Assembly: GCA_903902705.1 (NCBI GenBank)
Contig: CAIUVX010000088.1
Location: 1 to 42,237 of the forward strand
Direction of reading: 5' to 3'
DNA length: 42,237 nt
From: an uncultured Methylococcales bacterium
GTDB taxonomy: Bacteria > Pseudomonadota > Gammaproteobacteria > Methylococcales > Methylomonadaceae
Shown: positions 1 through 8,499 of the stretch, in pieces
Numbering within the stretch: the stretch's first letter is position 1
Layout: the number at the start of each line of letters is the position of its first letter
Translations under genes and position numbers: made by a program
The notes under the pieces: model-generated
Database searches by the model: none
The model's input: only the letters and a program-made list of their open reading frames with translations
Told to the model about the DNA's origin: nothing

Positions 1-1567
1 AGGATAAACAACGACTTGGGAATTTTGCCAAACTCTTTCAGGGCTTTGTAGAGCGAATGCTGATGAGAGTAAGCGTTCAAGCGTTTGAACAGTTGCGACG
101 CAGTGGTAATTTTCAGTTGAATGGTGGTAATAAAACGTAGGATTTCATCCCATTGTTTTTCAAGCATCGCTGGTCTGACACGGGTGTTAGGCAACAACAC
201 ATAGCCTTGTTTTTCGTATTCACCTCTAGGATTGAAGGCGACAAGCCGTTGTTTACTTAGCCCTTTGATACGCGGGGCGAACTCAAAGCCCAGTAAATGC
301 GTTGCGCCAAAAATGACCTCAGAATAGCCATGCGTATCGGTGGAATGAATGTCGCTCTTCACCACGTCATTGTGCATCAAGCCGTCAATGACAGTCACCG
401 CCTCGCGTTCAGCCGAACTAATCACGGTGGAATACCACATCAAATCGCGTGAATCAATGAACGTCACGACGCTCGCGCCTTTGGTTTTGCCAAAATATTT
501 GAACGAATGATTGGCGTTGAATGAGTCCACATTGACTTCAACTTTCTGTCCATCGCTCGACGTATGCAAGGGTTCATCGGTTGTCTGATACAGATTGGGC
601 AATTCTAACTGATCGATAAAATGTAGAATTTTGTCGTTAGCGTTTTGAATATTTTGCAGAGAAAAATACCAGTTCACTACGCAACGAGTTCATTCTCATT
701 GATCTGGCTGGATATTTGCGCCAGTTTACGATGTCCAATATCGCACCCGTAGCCGATGATGCCTGCGAAAAGGACTTTTGGTGTGGGTTTAGCGCGTTGA
801 TGTTTGCTCTGCCAATGCTCAAACTCACTGAGAAAATCAGTCGCTTGGTTGACGGTTGCCAGCATTTCAAACATCGAAATATATTTGCGCTCAGGGAAAA
901 AAGCCCCCAAGGACGGGCTTTCGACAGTTTCTTGCTTCGGTGTTTTAACATGAGCCGTGCCGTCTGTGCGTAGGCTTAGATACTGATTTTCCCCCGCCTT
1001 AAACCGTTGATTAACGCGCTGATAACTTTCTTCCAACTTAGACTCAAGGGCGTTTAGCGTGGCTTTGCAGTCAGCAAATTCGGTTAAATTCGCCCGTTCC
1101 AAGTATTGTTCACGGTGCGCTTCCCAATCTGCTTTAGGAATTAAATAATCATCCAACGACCGATATTTTGCCGAGTGTAGCAAGTTTATCGCGCCTGATT
1201 TGATGGCGTGTGCCGTCTTGATAAACAACAACACCTTGTAAAGCGAAACACGGAATTTTCCATCGGTAGTGTTCAAAGCCTCTCGTTCTTTTGCCTCCAA
1301 AAAAGCGACGGGCGCATTCTTATCAAGGGTACTGTCGTGGGCTTGGTAATACTCCAAAGCCTTTAATAACGAAGGTTTGCTGGTATTTTTGTCGAAATGC
1401 AAGTGGCGAATTAGCTCTGCAACACGACGTTGTAATTTCAGCGACTGCGTTTCCAGTTCGTCAAAATCCTCTTGTCCATTTTGCAGTGCTTTTTCAGCTT
1501 CAGAAGGATTTTCTGTTGCCGATGCCGTGTCAATTAGCCCGATTTTTTGCTGATTATCGGGGTTCTA
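1..1567 (-). pseudogene. tnpA: Tn3-family transposase, N-truncated and frameshifted, runs off left edge
   Basis: Reading down from 1567, the minus strand is open and encodes the middle of a Tn3-family DDE transposase (GKFRVSLYKVLLF, then RSLDDYLIPKADWEAHREQYL-like region), ending at a stop at 677-679 right after INENELVA. The next expected family segment (VNWYFSLQNIQNAND) lies in another frame from about 676 and stays open to base 1, so one frameshift breaks the gene. The second piece carries two of the three catalytic acids: SSDGQ (positions about 553-567) and STDTHGYSE (about 330-356). The third (Glu) would lie left of the window. The N-terminal third of the usual ~1000-residue protein is missing: the frame hits a stop at 1565-1567, at a likely transposon junction. 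Non-functional as it stands. Confidence 0.85.
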
Positions 1568-1596
1568 AGCCCAAAACCGCGTAATTTTTCCATTTC
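1559..1596 (-). repeat. Candidate Tn3-type terminal inverted repeat
   Basis: The plus strand starts with GGGG followed by TTCTAAGCCCAAAACC, about 38 bases in all, which resembles the GGGG-starting 38-base ends of Tn3-family elements. It lies about 17 bases beyond the stop of the transposase C-terminal piece at 1613, the usual place for the right end, and coincides with the point where the other transposase fragment loses its homologous frame. The partner repeat is not in the window, so this is a pattern match only. Confidence 0.4.
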
Positions 1597-1612
1597 TTAT
1601 TAAATCAATAAG

Positions 1613-2073
1613 TTAGTCAAATGTTATTCTAGCTAAAATCTCATCAAAATCGATTGGGTTACGGTTGTTTTTAAAGTCATAGTGGCTCAAGAAGTGGATA
1701 TGTTGCCAAGCTACTGGGGAAATCTTTTGGAGTATCGCAATCACTTTCTCGTTCTCGGTGGCTTTATACTTGTCGAGTAGCAGCGACAACATGATCGAAT
1801 TATAGGCAATTACCACATTAGCGATTAGCCTGCCGCACTGATTGGTGATGGCTGCTTCCAAATCAGTTCTGCCGATTAGCTGTTTTTTACCACTGACTTG
1901 GGATGTATATGAGCGCAATTGGTGATAGGATTCAATGCGGTTTTGCGAACGGTGTACATCACGCTCTATCTGAGGATCACGCAAATACTTTAAATAGTTT
2001 CCACTGCTGACCAAGTTCAGCATACAGTGCGTCAATTGACTCATCCAAGGGCTGACGTAACCAGGGGATGTCT
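1613..2073 (-). pseudogene. tnpA: Tn3-family transposase, C-terminal piece of a second copy
   Basis: The minus strand encodes the C-terminal end of a Tn3-type transposase: DIPWLRQPLDESIDALYAEL from 2073 in one frame, then YLRDPQIERDVHRSQNRIES and GRLIANVVIAYNSIML in the neighbouring frame. The change of frame is at about 1995, in a stretch of A and T. The Glu in NRIESYHQL fits the third catalytic acid. It ends naturally at 1613. On this strand the C-terminal piece comes BEFORE the central piece at 1-1567, so the two cannot be one interrupted gene in its native order. More likely one Tn3 element inserted into or beside another. Remnant, not functional. Confidence 0.8.
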
Positions 2074-2099
2074 AAATACAATTATTAAAGGTGAATACA

Positions 2100-2339
2100 A
2101 TGGCGATCACGAAACCAAAACCTAAAGCGACTGTTGATGATTTTATCGCCGCAGCACCTGATTCTGAGGTGAAAGCTAGAGGCGTAAAAAAGGGAAATAA
2201 ACAGCAAATCAGCCTAACCATTGCCCCAGCGTTATTAGTCAAGATTGATAACCTAGCCGCTGAATTAGGACAAAGCCGCGCTGCTGTAATTAACATGGCG
2301 ATTTATAGAGCTGTTGAACACGGTTTGATTAAAGAGTAA
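2100..2339 (+). CDS. Ribbon-helix-helix (CopG-like) small regulator
   Basis: Small basic protein of 79 residues. The C-terminal half has the RHH pattern: a strand (QQISLTIAPALLVKIDNL) and a helix pair with GQSRAAVINMAIYRAVEHG. The N-terminal 30 residues are rich in Lys/Pro and probably flexible. Such proteins bind DNA as dimers and occur as plasmid partition accessories or antitoxins. The start at ATG 2100 is preferred over GTG 2091 because AAAGG sits 8 bases upstream. It is the only plus-strand gene in the first 12 kb, lies between the transposase scrap and the end of hsdR (12 bases, convergent), and has no ParA or toxin partner in the window. Role unknown. Confidence 0.7.
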   Translation: MAITKPKPKATVDDFIAAAPDSEVKARGVKKGNKQQISLTIAPALLVKIDNLAAELGQSRAAVINMAIYRAVEHGLIKE

Positions 2340-2351
2340 TACGCCCATCGT

Positions 2352-5300
2352 TTATATTTGTGGTTGGTCTGGTGGTGGTTTTCTTAGGTTGTTGTAAATT
2401 TGATGCAATAGATTATCGGCAACCAGTTTTTTAAAATCATCATCGCTCATTAGTTTAGTAAAAATACTGGTGTTACCGTCCATCCTGTCAATCACTATTG
2501 CTTCAAACGCCTTGTCAAACACATATTTAAAATCATCAACTGTATTTGCAGCGGCGGCTTGCTGTAAATGTTCATCCTGCATGGCTTGCTGGCTGATTTG
2601 GTCAAAAAACAATTGATCGGCTCTAGTAAATTCAGTGCCAAACCGTTCATTCAGTAAATCAATCAATTCCGATAGCGGTAACTCGTCATCTGGCTTTCCT
2701 GTACCAACATCATCAGGGGCTGATAACGGTTTGGCTTCTTTGGGGGTTAAATCTATTTGTCCTTCACTAATTTTTTGCAGACGGTAATAGTCCAATTTAA
2801 CGTCATCTTCTACAGAGAGATAATCCTCGGCGGTTCGTTTAGGTAATTTAGTCAGTAAAAAACGTAAATAAGTGTAAAGTTTTTCTAAATCAGAATCTTG
2901 ATAAGGAATGACTTGTGATAAAAAACCATACAGATTGCGAAAGCTCACCAATTTACTTTTAAAATCTTCCTGTTCTGCTGGGGTTAAAAGTTTAAAGCGT
3001 TCCACCGCTAAATCTAAAACGCCATTCATTTTGGCATGATCGTGAACGGTTTCCTTTTGTCTAGCTTTGAAATAAACGGCGGCAAAATCATTAATTTCAG
3101 ACTCGAAAAATACCGATGTCTCTAACAAAATATGCTGCAACTCATACAAATGGTGCGGATCGGTTAAGGGTTCAACTGGGGTATTTTCATAATAAGGCTT
3201 AAACGCCTCAAAAATGGTTTCGGGTGTATTGACAAAATCCAGTACAAAAGTATCTTCTTTACCCGCACAAACTCGATTAAGACGGGACAGCGTTTGTACT
3301 GCTTGAATGCCTGACAAGGGTTTATCGACATACATCGTATGCAACAGCGGCTGGTCAAAGCCAGTTTGATATTTTTCTGCTACCAATAAAACCTGATAGC
3401 CATCACTATCAAATTTATCAGGCAACTCCGATTCTTTAATTCCGCCATTCATGCCCACTTCGGTGTAAGTTTTACCCACTATTTTAGGGTCTGGAACTGA
3501 ACCCGAAAAAGCCACTAAAGTTTTTACATCGGTATAGCCTTTGTCTTTGATGTATTTATCAAATGCTTGTTTATAGCGTATTGCGTGAAGTCTTGAAGCC
3601 GTAACAACCATTGCTTTCGCTTTAGTTCCGATTTTATGGCGAACAAAATTGCGAAAATGCTCAATCATCACCTCGGTTTTTTGTTCAATATTAGTTGGGT
3701 GTAACGTGACAAACCGTGCTAATTCTTTAGCGGTGCGTTTGCGTTTGACATTCGGATCATCTTCGCAAGTTTGCACCAATTTTGAATAAGCCGCGTAATG
3801 GGTGTAATTTTTCAATACATCAAAAATAAAACCCTCTTCAATCGCTTGCCGCATGGCGTATAAATGAAAAGGCGGCTTGCCAGTTTTACCCACTTCATTA
3901 AATAACTTTTCAGTTTTATATTTAGGTGTCGCAGTAAAAGCAAAAAAACTTAAATTAGGTTGCTTGCCGTGTTTTAGGCTTGCTTCAATGACATCAACAG
4001 AATCTTGCTGGTCAACCTGATAACGTTGTGCCGCTTCTTCTTCAATGCCATGCTTATTTAGCACATACTTTAAATCCGCAACGGTTTCGCCTGATTGCGA
4101 ACTGTGCGCCTCATCGACAATCACCGCAAAGCGTTTGCCCTGAGTCGTAATCGCAAGTTGTGAAAGTGTTTCACGATCCTTATTGATTTTTTCTAAACTC
4201 TCCAGCACAAACGGGAATTTCTGCTGCGTGGTGATAATAATCGGCGTGTTACTGGCTAAGGCGTTCACTAACTGGCGAGTGTCTTCTTCAATTTTTTCTA
4301 CCACACCTTGCTTATGCTCAAATTGATAAATCGTTTTTTGCAGTTGTGAATCTAACACCCGTCTATCTGTCACCACAATCACTGAATCATAAATTTTCTG
4401 GTCTTGCTCATCGTGTAATACTGATAAACGATGCGCCAACCAAGCGATTGAATTTGATTTACCTGAACCCGCTGAATGTTGAATTAAATAATTATGCCCC
4501 GCGCCTTTGTGTTGGGTATCGCTGACTAATTGCCGCACCACATCCAATTGATGATAACGGGGAAAAATCATACTTTGTTTACGCTCGGTTTTTATCCCTG
4601 AAACAGTGACAATTTTTTTCTCAGATTCCTGCAAATGCACAAACCGCCCCAAAATATCCAGCAAGCTGTCACGCTGTAACACTTCACGCCACAAATAAGC
4701 TGTTTTATAGCCGCCATCGTTGGCAGGTGGATTACCTGAACCGTTGTTATGCCCTAAATTAAACGGCAAAAAATAGGTTTTATGTCCTGCTAACTGCGTG
4801 GTCATAAAAACAGCATCCGAATCAACGGCAAAATGCACCAAAGCACGTTTTTTAAAGGCAAAAATCAACTCATGCGGATCGCGGTCGTTTTTATATTGAT
4901 GAATCGCATTAACCACCGTTTGCCCAGAAAGCGGATTTTTTAATTCAATAGTGACAACAGGCAAACCATTCAAAAATAACACCGTGTCCAGCGATTTAAG
5001 CGGTGTTTTTTCACTGTAATGCAGTTGACGGGTAACAGTGAGTTTATTGCTTTGATAATCACGCAAGGTATCAGGATTCATCTGATTATTGGGTGCGAAG
5101 TAAGCCACCCGTAACTTGCGCCCAAAACATTTAAACCCATGCCGCAACACAGTCAACACACCTTTAGAATTGATTTCTTTTTCCAATTCATCCAAAACCA
5201 CTTTTTCTAGCCGCTCTTGGTGAATCGCTTGCAAGGCTTGCCAATGTTTAGCTTGAGTGGTTTTGATAAAGTCGATTAACGCCACCGTATCCATTGCCCG

Positions 5301-5405
5301 CGCTGTATCAAACTGGGCTGCACTGCCTTTCTGATAACCGCCGTTAGTGATTAGCTCGTATTCCAGCGCGTCTTCAAATCGGTCTTCGGTGTGTTTTTTG
5401 GTCAT
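2352..5405 (-). CDS. hsdR: Type I restriction enzyme, R subunit (HsdR)
   Basis: Motor and nuclease subunit of a type I restriction-modification complex; it translocates DNA with ATP and cuts unmodified DNA when bound to HsdM and HsdS. The 1017-residue protein has the usual order: an N-terminal PD-(D/E)xK nuclease (D140 in SLDTVLFLNG, E154-L-K156 in VVTIELKNP), a Walker A box (SAGSGKSN, about 311-318), a DEAH box (VDEAHSSQSGE) and a second helicase lobe ending in the QTLSRLNR motif. All key residues are present and the frame is intact. It is the last gene of the operon, starting 2 bases after vapC1. Its first 25 bases are repeated at 6132-6156 (see scar). Confidence 0.96.
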   Translation of the reverse strand: MTKKHTEDRFEDALEYELITNGGYQKGSAAQFDTARAMDTVALIDFIKTTQAKHWQALQAIHQERLEKVVLDELEKEINSKGVLTVLRHGFKCFGRKLRVAYFAPNNQMNPDTLRDYQSNKLTVTRQLHYSEKTPLKSLDTVLFLNGLPVVTIELKNPLSGQTVVNAIHQYKNDRDPHELIFAFKKRALVHFAVDSDAVFMTTQLAGHKTYFLPFNLGHNNGSGNPPANDGGYKTAYLWREVLQRDSLLDILGRFVHLQESEKKIVTVSGIKTERKQSMIFPRYHQLDVVRQLVSDTQHKGAGHNYLIQHSAGSGKSNSIAWLAHRLSVLHDEQDQKIYDSVIVVTDRRVLDSQLQKTIYQFEHKQGVVEKIEEDTRQLVNALASNTPIIITTQQKFPFVLESLEKINKDRETLSQLAITTQGKRFAVIVDEAHSSQSGETVADLKYVLNKHGIEEEAAQRYQVDQQDSVDVIEASLKHGKQPNLSFFAFTATPKYKTEKLFNEVGKTGKPPFHLYAMRQAIEEGFIFDVLKNYTHYAAYSKLVQTCEDDPNVKRKRTAKELARFVTLHPTNIEQKTEVMIEHFRNFVRHKIGTKAKAMVVTASRLHAIRYKQAFDKYIKDKGYTDVKTLVAFSGSVPDPKIVGKTYTEVGMNGGIKESELPDKFDSDGYQVLLVAEKYQTGFDQPLLHTMYVDKPLSGIQAVQTLSRLNRVCAGKEDTFVLDFVNTPETIFEAFKPYYENTPVEPLTDPHHLYELQHILLETSVFFESEINDFAAVYFKARQKETVHDHAKMNGVLDLAVERFKLLTPAEQEDFKSKLVSFRNLYGFLSQVIPYQDSDLEKLYTYLRFLLTKLPKRTAEDYLSVEDDVKLDYYRLQKISEGQIDLTPKEAKPLSAPDDVGTGKPDDELPLSELIDLLNERFGTEFTRADQLFFDQISQQAMQDEHLQQAAAANTVDDFKYVFDKAFEAIVIDRMDGNTSIFTKLMSDDDFKKLVADNLLHQIYNNLRKPPPDQPQI

Positions 5406-5407
5406 CT

Positions 5408-5803
5408 CTAAAGCTCAGCTATTACAACGCCAGTTTTTAACGTGATTGCTTTTTTAAGCAGTTTTTTATCAAAACTGGCAAATTTTTCCGCTTCAAGAAG
5501 GCTAGCCGCCAAATGTAAAGCGTCCGCAAAATCCATTCCTTGTTGATACCATTGCAATGCCCTTTCAACCGTTGAATACTGCTCAATAGTGAAGTTATCA
5601 GTGGTTAGTATTTTTTGTAGGGTAGTGAAGATAATGTCACGATTTAATTGATAGCTAAAACGCAATACCCACTCTAATTCCAAAATAACCGTTTTAGAAA
5701 TAAAAACAGGATTCTGATTCAATAGTTTAGCGGCTTGCTGGACTTGTTCTGGGCTGTCATTCGTAACAATCCGCACCAGAATATTGGTATCAATCGCTAT
5801 CAT
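5408..5803 (-). CDS. vapC: PIN-domain toxin VapC (pair 1)
   Basis: 131-residue PIN-domain ribonuclease. The four acids of the PIN active site are visible: D5 (MIAIDTN), E42 (VILELEW), D94 (DFADALHLAA) and D112 (FASFDKK). VapC toxins cleave tRNA or rRNA when freed from VapB. I chose ATG 5803, which gives the standard MIAIDTN start; a longer reading to 5821 adds six unlikely residues. The start overlaps the 3' end of vapB1 by 14 bases, so the two are translationally coupled. It stops 2 bases before hsdR. Its sequence differs from VapC2 across most of its length although the partner antitoxins share their N-termini. Confidence 0.9.
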   Translation of the reverse strand: MIAIDTNILVRIVTNDSPEQVQQAAKLLNQNPVFISKTVILELEWVLRFSYQLNRDIIFTTLQKILTTDNFTIEQYSTVERALQWYQQGMDFADALHLAASLLEAEKFASFDKKLLKKAITLKTGVVIAEL

Positions 5804-6059
5804 GTTCGCCCCATTCGGCAATAATACCTAGGCGAATACCCTCATCCATTTCTTCTATGGTTTTCGCTTTACCTTGATACCCCGTACAGCCGATTAAATC
5901 ATTCAAGCTGGTTTTAGCGGTCGCTTTAGGCGTTTTTAATAAAATGCCTTGTGCGGTGATTTCAATTTCCAACTCTTGCCCAGCGTTTAAGTGGCAGGCT
6001 TCAAGTATCGCGGCTGGAATAATCAAATGTCCTGCGTTAGTTAAATGTGCGGTTTGCAT
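5790..6059 (-). CDS. vapB: AbrB/MazE-fold antitoxin VapB (pair 1)
   Basis: 89-residue antitoxin. Residues 1-42 form a SpoVT/AbrB-like DNA-binding strand-turn domain (HLTNAGHLIIPAAILEACHL) and are identical to VapB2. Residues 43-89 are different and presumably fit VapC1. The ribosome-binding GAGGG lies in the copied end of hsdS just upstream (6061-6073), so this cassette carries its own translation signal. Antitoxins of this type usually repress their own operon; no separate promoter is evident here. Confidence 0.9.
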   Translation of the reverse strand: MQTAHLTNAGHLIIPAAILEACHLNAGQELEIEITAQGILLKTPKATAKTSLNDLIGCTGYQGKAKTIEEMDEGIRLGIIAEWGEHDSD

Positions 6060-6125
6060 GGTTTAGCCCTCGTGTGGTGTTAAGGTTCGCACGTCTATTT
6101 TGCCTGTGACGGCGGCGGTGATTAA
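5937..6125 (-). repeat. Direct repeat, copy 1 (vapB 5' part plus hsdS 3' end)
   Basis: About 189 bases matching 6696-6884 at an offset of 759 with only four or so mismatches. It covers the constant first half of vapB and the last ~62 bases of hsdS. Sequence diverges abruptly at both ends. Confidence 0.95.
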
Positions 6126-6156
6126 AATAGCTCTTCGGTGTGTTTTTTAGTCATCT
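6061..6156 (-). other. Recombination scar: hsdR 5' end fused to hsdS 3' end
   Basis: Read on the minus strand, this starts with the start codon and first seven codons of hsdR (ATG at 6154; one mismatch to 5383-5407), switches at about 6126-6131, and continues with the last ~62 bases of hsdS including its stop at 6062-6064. The hybrid can encode only a ten-residue peptide (MTKKHTEELF). It is exactly what remains when a unit running from hsdS-end to hsdR-start is joined in tandem to another. The hsdS part supplies the vapB1 ribosome-binding site. Confidence 0.88.
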
Positions 6157-6168
6157 GAATTATATCGC

Positions 6169-6573
6169 TCATTTGTAAGGCAATCTCTCTTCCATCAATC
6201 CCGCTAAACTTTCAAATTCAGGGTCTTTATGGACTAACACGGCATTTTGTTCCAGTGCAGAGGCGGCAATCCACGCATCTGCCAGTGAAAGTGGATGCGT
6301 GGCTTTTATGGTGGCGGCGCGTTTTAACAGTTCTGGTGATTCGTGTATCCACTGAATGGGGAGAGTAAAACAATCGCTGTAGGCTTCGCGCCCTGCTGCT
6401 TCGCCTTCATCTTTCCAGACTCGATAAAACACTTCCATTAAAGTCATAAAACAACCATAACAAGGCAAACCGCCATTTTGGGCATTTTGTAACAGCTCGC
6501 TGACTCTTGCCGCGCCTGCTTCGTTGTCACGCAAAGTTAAAATGGCTGAGGTATCGAGTAAAAATCCGTTCAT
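6169..6573 (-). CDS. vapC: PIN-domain toxin VapC (pair 2)
   Basis: 134-residue PIN ribonuclease with the four expected acids: D7 (FLLDTSAIL), E47 (TLMEVFYR), D99 (SLADAWIAA) and D117 (VHKDPEFE). The ATG overlaps the stop of vapB2 by 4 bases. It is only distantly related to VapC1 and has a different loop and C-terminus, so its RNA target may differ. It ends 15 bases before the hsdR-derived start codon in the scar. Confidence 0.9.
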   Translation of the reverse strand: MNGFLLDTSAILTLRDNEAGAARVSELLQNAQNGGLPCYGCFMTLMEVFYRVWKDEGEAAGREAYSDCFTLPIQWIHESPELLKRAATIKATHPLSLADAWIAASALEQNAVLVHKDPEFESLAGLMEERLPYK

Positions 6574-6818
6574 GCTTCCTGCTCACGGTCGGCTTGTCGG
6601 TCGGCTAATAAGCGGGAAACTGTGCCGCCCTTGCCTTTGCCGCGAAAAGCATCAATGGCTGATAGGTCTGGCTGTTTTATGTGGGCTAGGGCTTTTAATA
6701 AAATGCCTTGTGCGGTGATTTCAATTTCCAACTCTTGCCCAGCGTTTAAGTGGCAGGCTTCCAGTATCGCGGCTGGAATAATCAAATGTCCTGCGTTGGT
6801 TAAATGTGCGGTTTGCAT
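6570..6818 (-). CDS. vapB: AbrB/MazE-fold antitoxin VapB (pair 2)
   Basis: 82 residues. The first 42 are identical to VapB1 (AbrB-type DNA-binding domain); the remaining 40 (from ALAHIKQPDLSAIDAF) share nothing obvious with VapB1 and should be the VapC2-binding tail. The start lies 3 bases after the hsdS stop, and the GAGGGG ribosome-binding site is formed by the last hsdS codons (HEG-stop), so translation is coupled to hsdS. Because the DNA-binding halves are the same, VapB1 and VapB2 may bind the same operator and cross-regulate (inference). Confidence 0.9.
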   Translation of the reverse strand: MQTAHLTNAGHLIIPAAILEACHLNAGQELEIEITAQGILLKALAHIKQPDLSAIDAFRGKGKGGTVSRLLADRQADREQEA

Positions 6819-6884
6819 GGTTTACCCCTCGTGTGGTGTTAAGGTGCGCACGTCTATTTTGCCTGTGACGGCGGCGGTGATTAA
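6696..6884 (-). repeat. Direct repeat, copy 2 (vapB 5' part plus hsdS 3' end)
   Basis: Partner of the repeat at 5937-6125. This is the parental arrangement, where the hsdS end is still part of the full hsdS gene. Confidence 0.95.
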
Positions 6885-8090
6885 GGCAGTGCGGTATTCT
6901 TGCAGTTTGGCTATCGCGCTTTGAATGGTGTTTATCATGCGGTCTAGTTTGGTGGTTTCATTTTCGATATACAAAGCAATATTGTTTTGCTCTTGAACAG
7001 TTGGAAAAGGAATTTTAAGACAAACTATATTTGCTATAGCTAAGCCTGGCTGAGCGGATGAAACATTGTATTGATTTAAATTCATTACTCTTAAAGTTTC
7101 GCCTAGCCATTTAAAGTTTAATGGTAATGTAGGATGAACAACTACTGCGTGTTCGGAAGCCCAAAATTTTCCATAACCATAATTGATATTGCCACAAAGT
7201 GCGCCTTGCCTACCTATCAGAATATAATCACCATCATGGTTAAAGTTTTCAAAATAGCCACGCAAACCATTACCGCCATAAACAGGATAAGTCCCTGTAT
7301 CTCCAATTTGTTCAGATACGATAGCATCGCCACTTTTTAAAATAGAAACATGGCTTATACGCATAACTCCCCAATGCTTTGGCACATTTCCCAACCATTC
7401 AACGCCTGAATCTTTCATGGGTACGGTTAAATCCAGTCCTTTTGTTACCGCTTGGGTTATTAAGGCAATCCGTTTTTCATTTAACAGCCCAATCATTTGC
7501 TGTTTCTTTTCTATCAACGTATCAAGGTGCGCGGTTTTATTATCCAGAAAAGCGGCGATTTGTTGTTGTTCAATAATTGATTTTGGAATTGGAGCAACAA
7601 TATTATTTAAAACGCCTGTAGTTAATTGATTTATAGTTGAAGTAGAAAATAACCCTGACTGATTTTTAAAATTCTGTGAATTAAAAAAATACCGTAAAAA
7701 ACTATAATTTTGGCTTCTAAAAATAGTCATGAAAGCCCCAAAGGTTACGCCAGCAGATAATTCATCAATTAAGGCATTTTTTCCAACTAGGTTTATGCTT
7801 CCATTTCTTGAGCAGATTAAAATATCGCCAATTTTTGTAATTAGTTTTTCTTGTACTTCCTTATCGACATAAACGCAATCATCATAATCAATTTTGCTAT
7901 TTTGAACATTGGACGAACGAAAAACTAATATTCCACTGCTTTCATTCACTATTTCTGAAGGACTGTAAGTAAGACCGATTAAGGCTTCACCCAGAAACTT
8001 TAACTTCATATTCTCCCAATGTTCAGGAATATCACCAATTGATTCAACCCCAGAATCTTTATAAACCGAATACTCAGGATACTTACTCAC
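6822..8090 (-). CDS. hsdS: Type I restriction enzyme, specificity subunit (HsdS)
   Basis: 422-residue DNA-recognition subunit with the standard two-fold layout: target recognition domain 1 (after YKDSGVESIGDIPEHWENMK), a conserved coiled-coil spacer (FLDNKTAHLDTLIEKKQQMI), recognition domain 2 (after KDSGVEWLGNVPKHWGVMR), and a second coiled coil (ETTKLDRMINTIQSAIAKL). The two PxHW start motifs show the internal repeat. The bipartite target cannot be deduced. It begins 19 bases after the PIN gene and ends 3 bases before vapB2; the final ~62 bases are copied in the scar. Confidence 0.95.
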   Translation of the reverse strand: MSKYPEYSVYKDSGVESIGDIPEHWENMKLKFLGEALIGLTYSPSEIVNESSGILVFRSSNVQNSKIDYDDCVYVDKEVQEKLITKIGDILICSRNGSINLVGKNALIDELSAGVTFGAFMTIFRSQNYSFLRYFFNSQNFKNQSGLFSTSTINQLTTGVLNNIVAPIPKSIIEQQQIAAFLDNKTAHLDTLIEKKQQMIGLLNEKRIALITQAVTKGLDLTVPMKDSGVEWLGNVPKHWGVMRISHVSILKSGDAIVSEQIGDTGTYPVYGGNGLRGYFENFNHDGDYILIGRQGALCGNINYGYGKFWASEHAVVVHPTLPLNFKWLGETLRVMNLNQYNVSSAQPGLAIANIVCLKIPFPTVQEQNNIALYIENETTKLDRMINTIQSAIAKLQEYRTALITAAVTGKIDVRTLTPHEG

Positions 8091-8109
8091 TCAACCTCCT
8101 AATCATCAT

Positions 8110-8499
8110 TTAACCCAGTTCCAACGGTGAATAAATTTCAAGCATCAAACCATCAACGGGTAAAAAATGCTTGGCATTGCTGGTACATAACAACTCATTA
8201 TGAAAAAGTGCAGTCGCGGCAATCAACGCATCCGCCATTTCCATACGATGACTTAACGCAAACTGCCCCACCAACTGCCGCGCCCGCAAACTTATTGCCG
8301 TATCAATTTCATAAATTTTAAAATCAAAATCGCTTAGCAGTTTTTCAAAAGCCGATAACTCTTTTTTATTGCGACAAAACGGCACATATTCCATGTAAGT
8401 GACAGTTGAAATGGCTCTATCCTCGGTATTAATAAGTAATTCGTTCGCCGTTGAAAGTCCTTTATTCGCGTAAATAAAAATATTGGTATCAAATATCAT
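8110..8499 (-). CDS. PIN-domain toxin (VapC-like, pair 3)
   Basis: 129-residue PIN protein with D4 (MIFDTNIF), E37 (VTYMEYVPF) and D90 (MEMADALIAA). At the fourth acid position there is N108 (CTSNAKHF), common in one VapC subgroup, so activity is still likely. It overlaps the upstream antitoxin gene by 11 bases and ends 19 bases before hsdS. It does not closely resemble VapC1 or VapC2. Confidence 0.88.
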   Translation of the reverse strand: MIFDTNIFIYANKGLSTANELLINTEDRAISTVTYMEYVPFCRNKKELSAFEKLLSDFDFKIYEIDTAISLRARQLVGQFALSHRMEMADALIAATALFHNELLCTSNAKHFLPVDGLMLEIYSPLELG

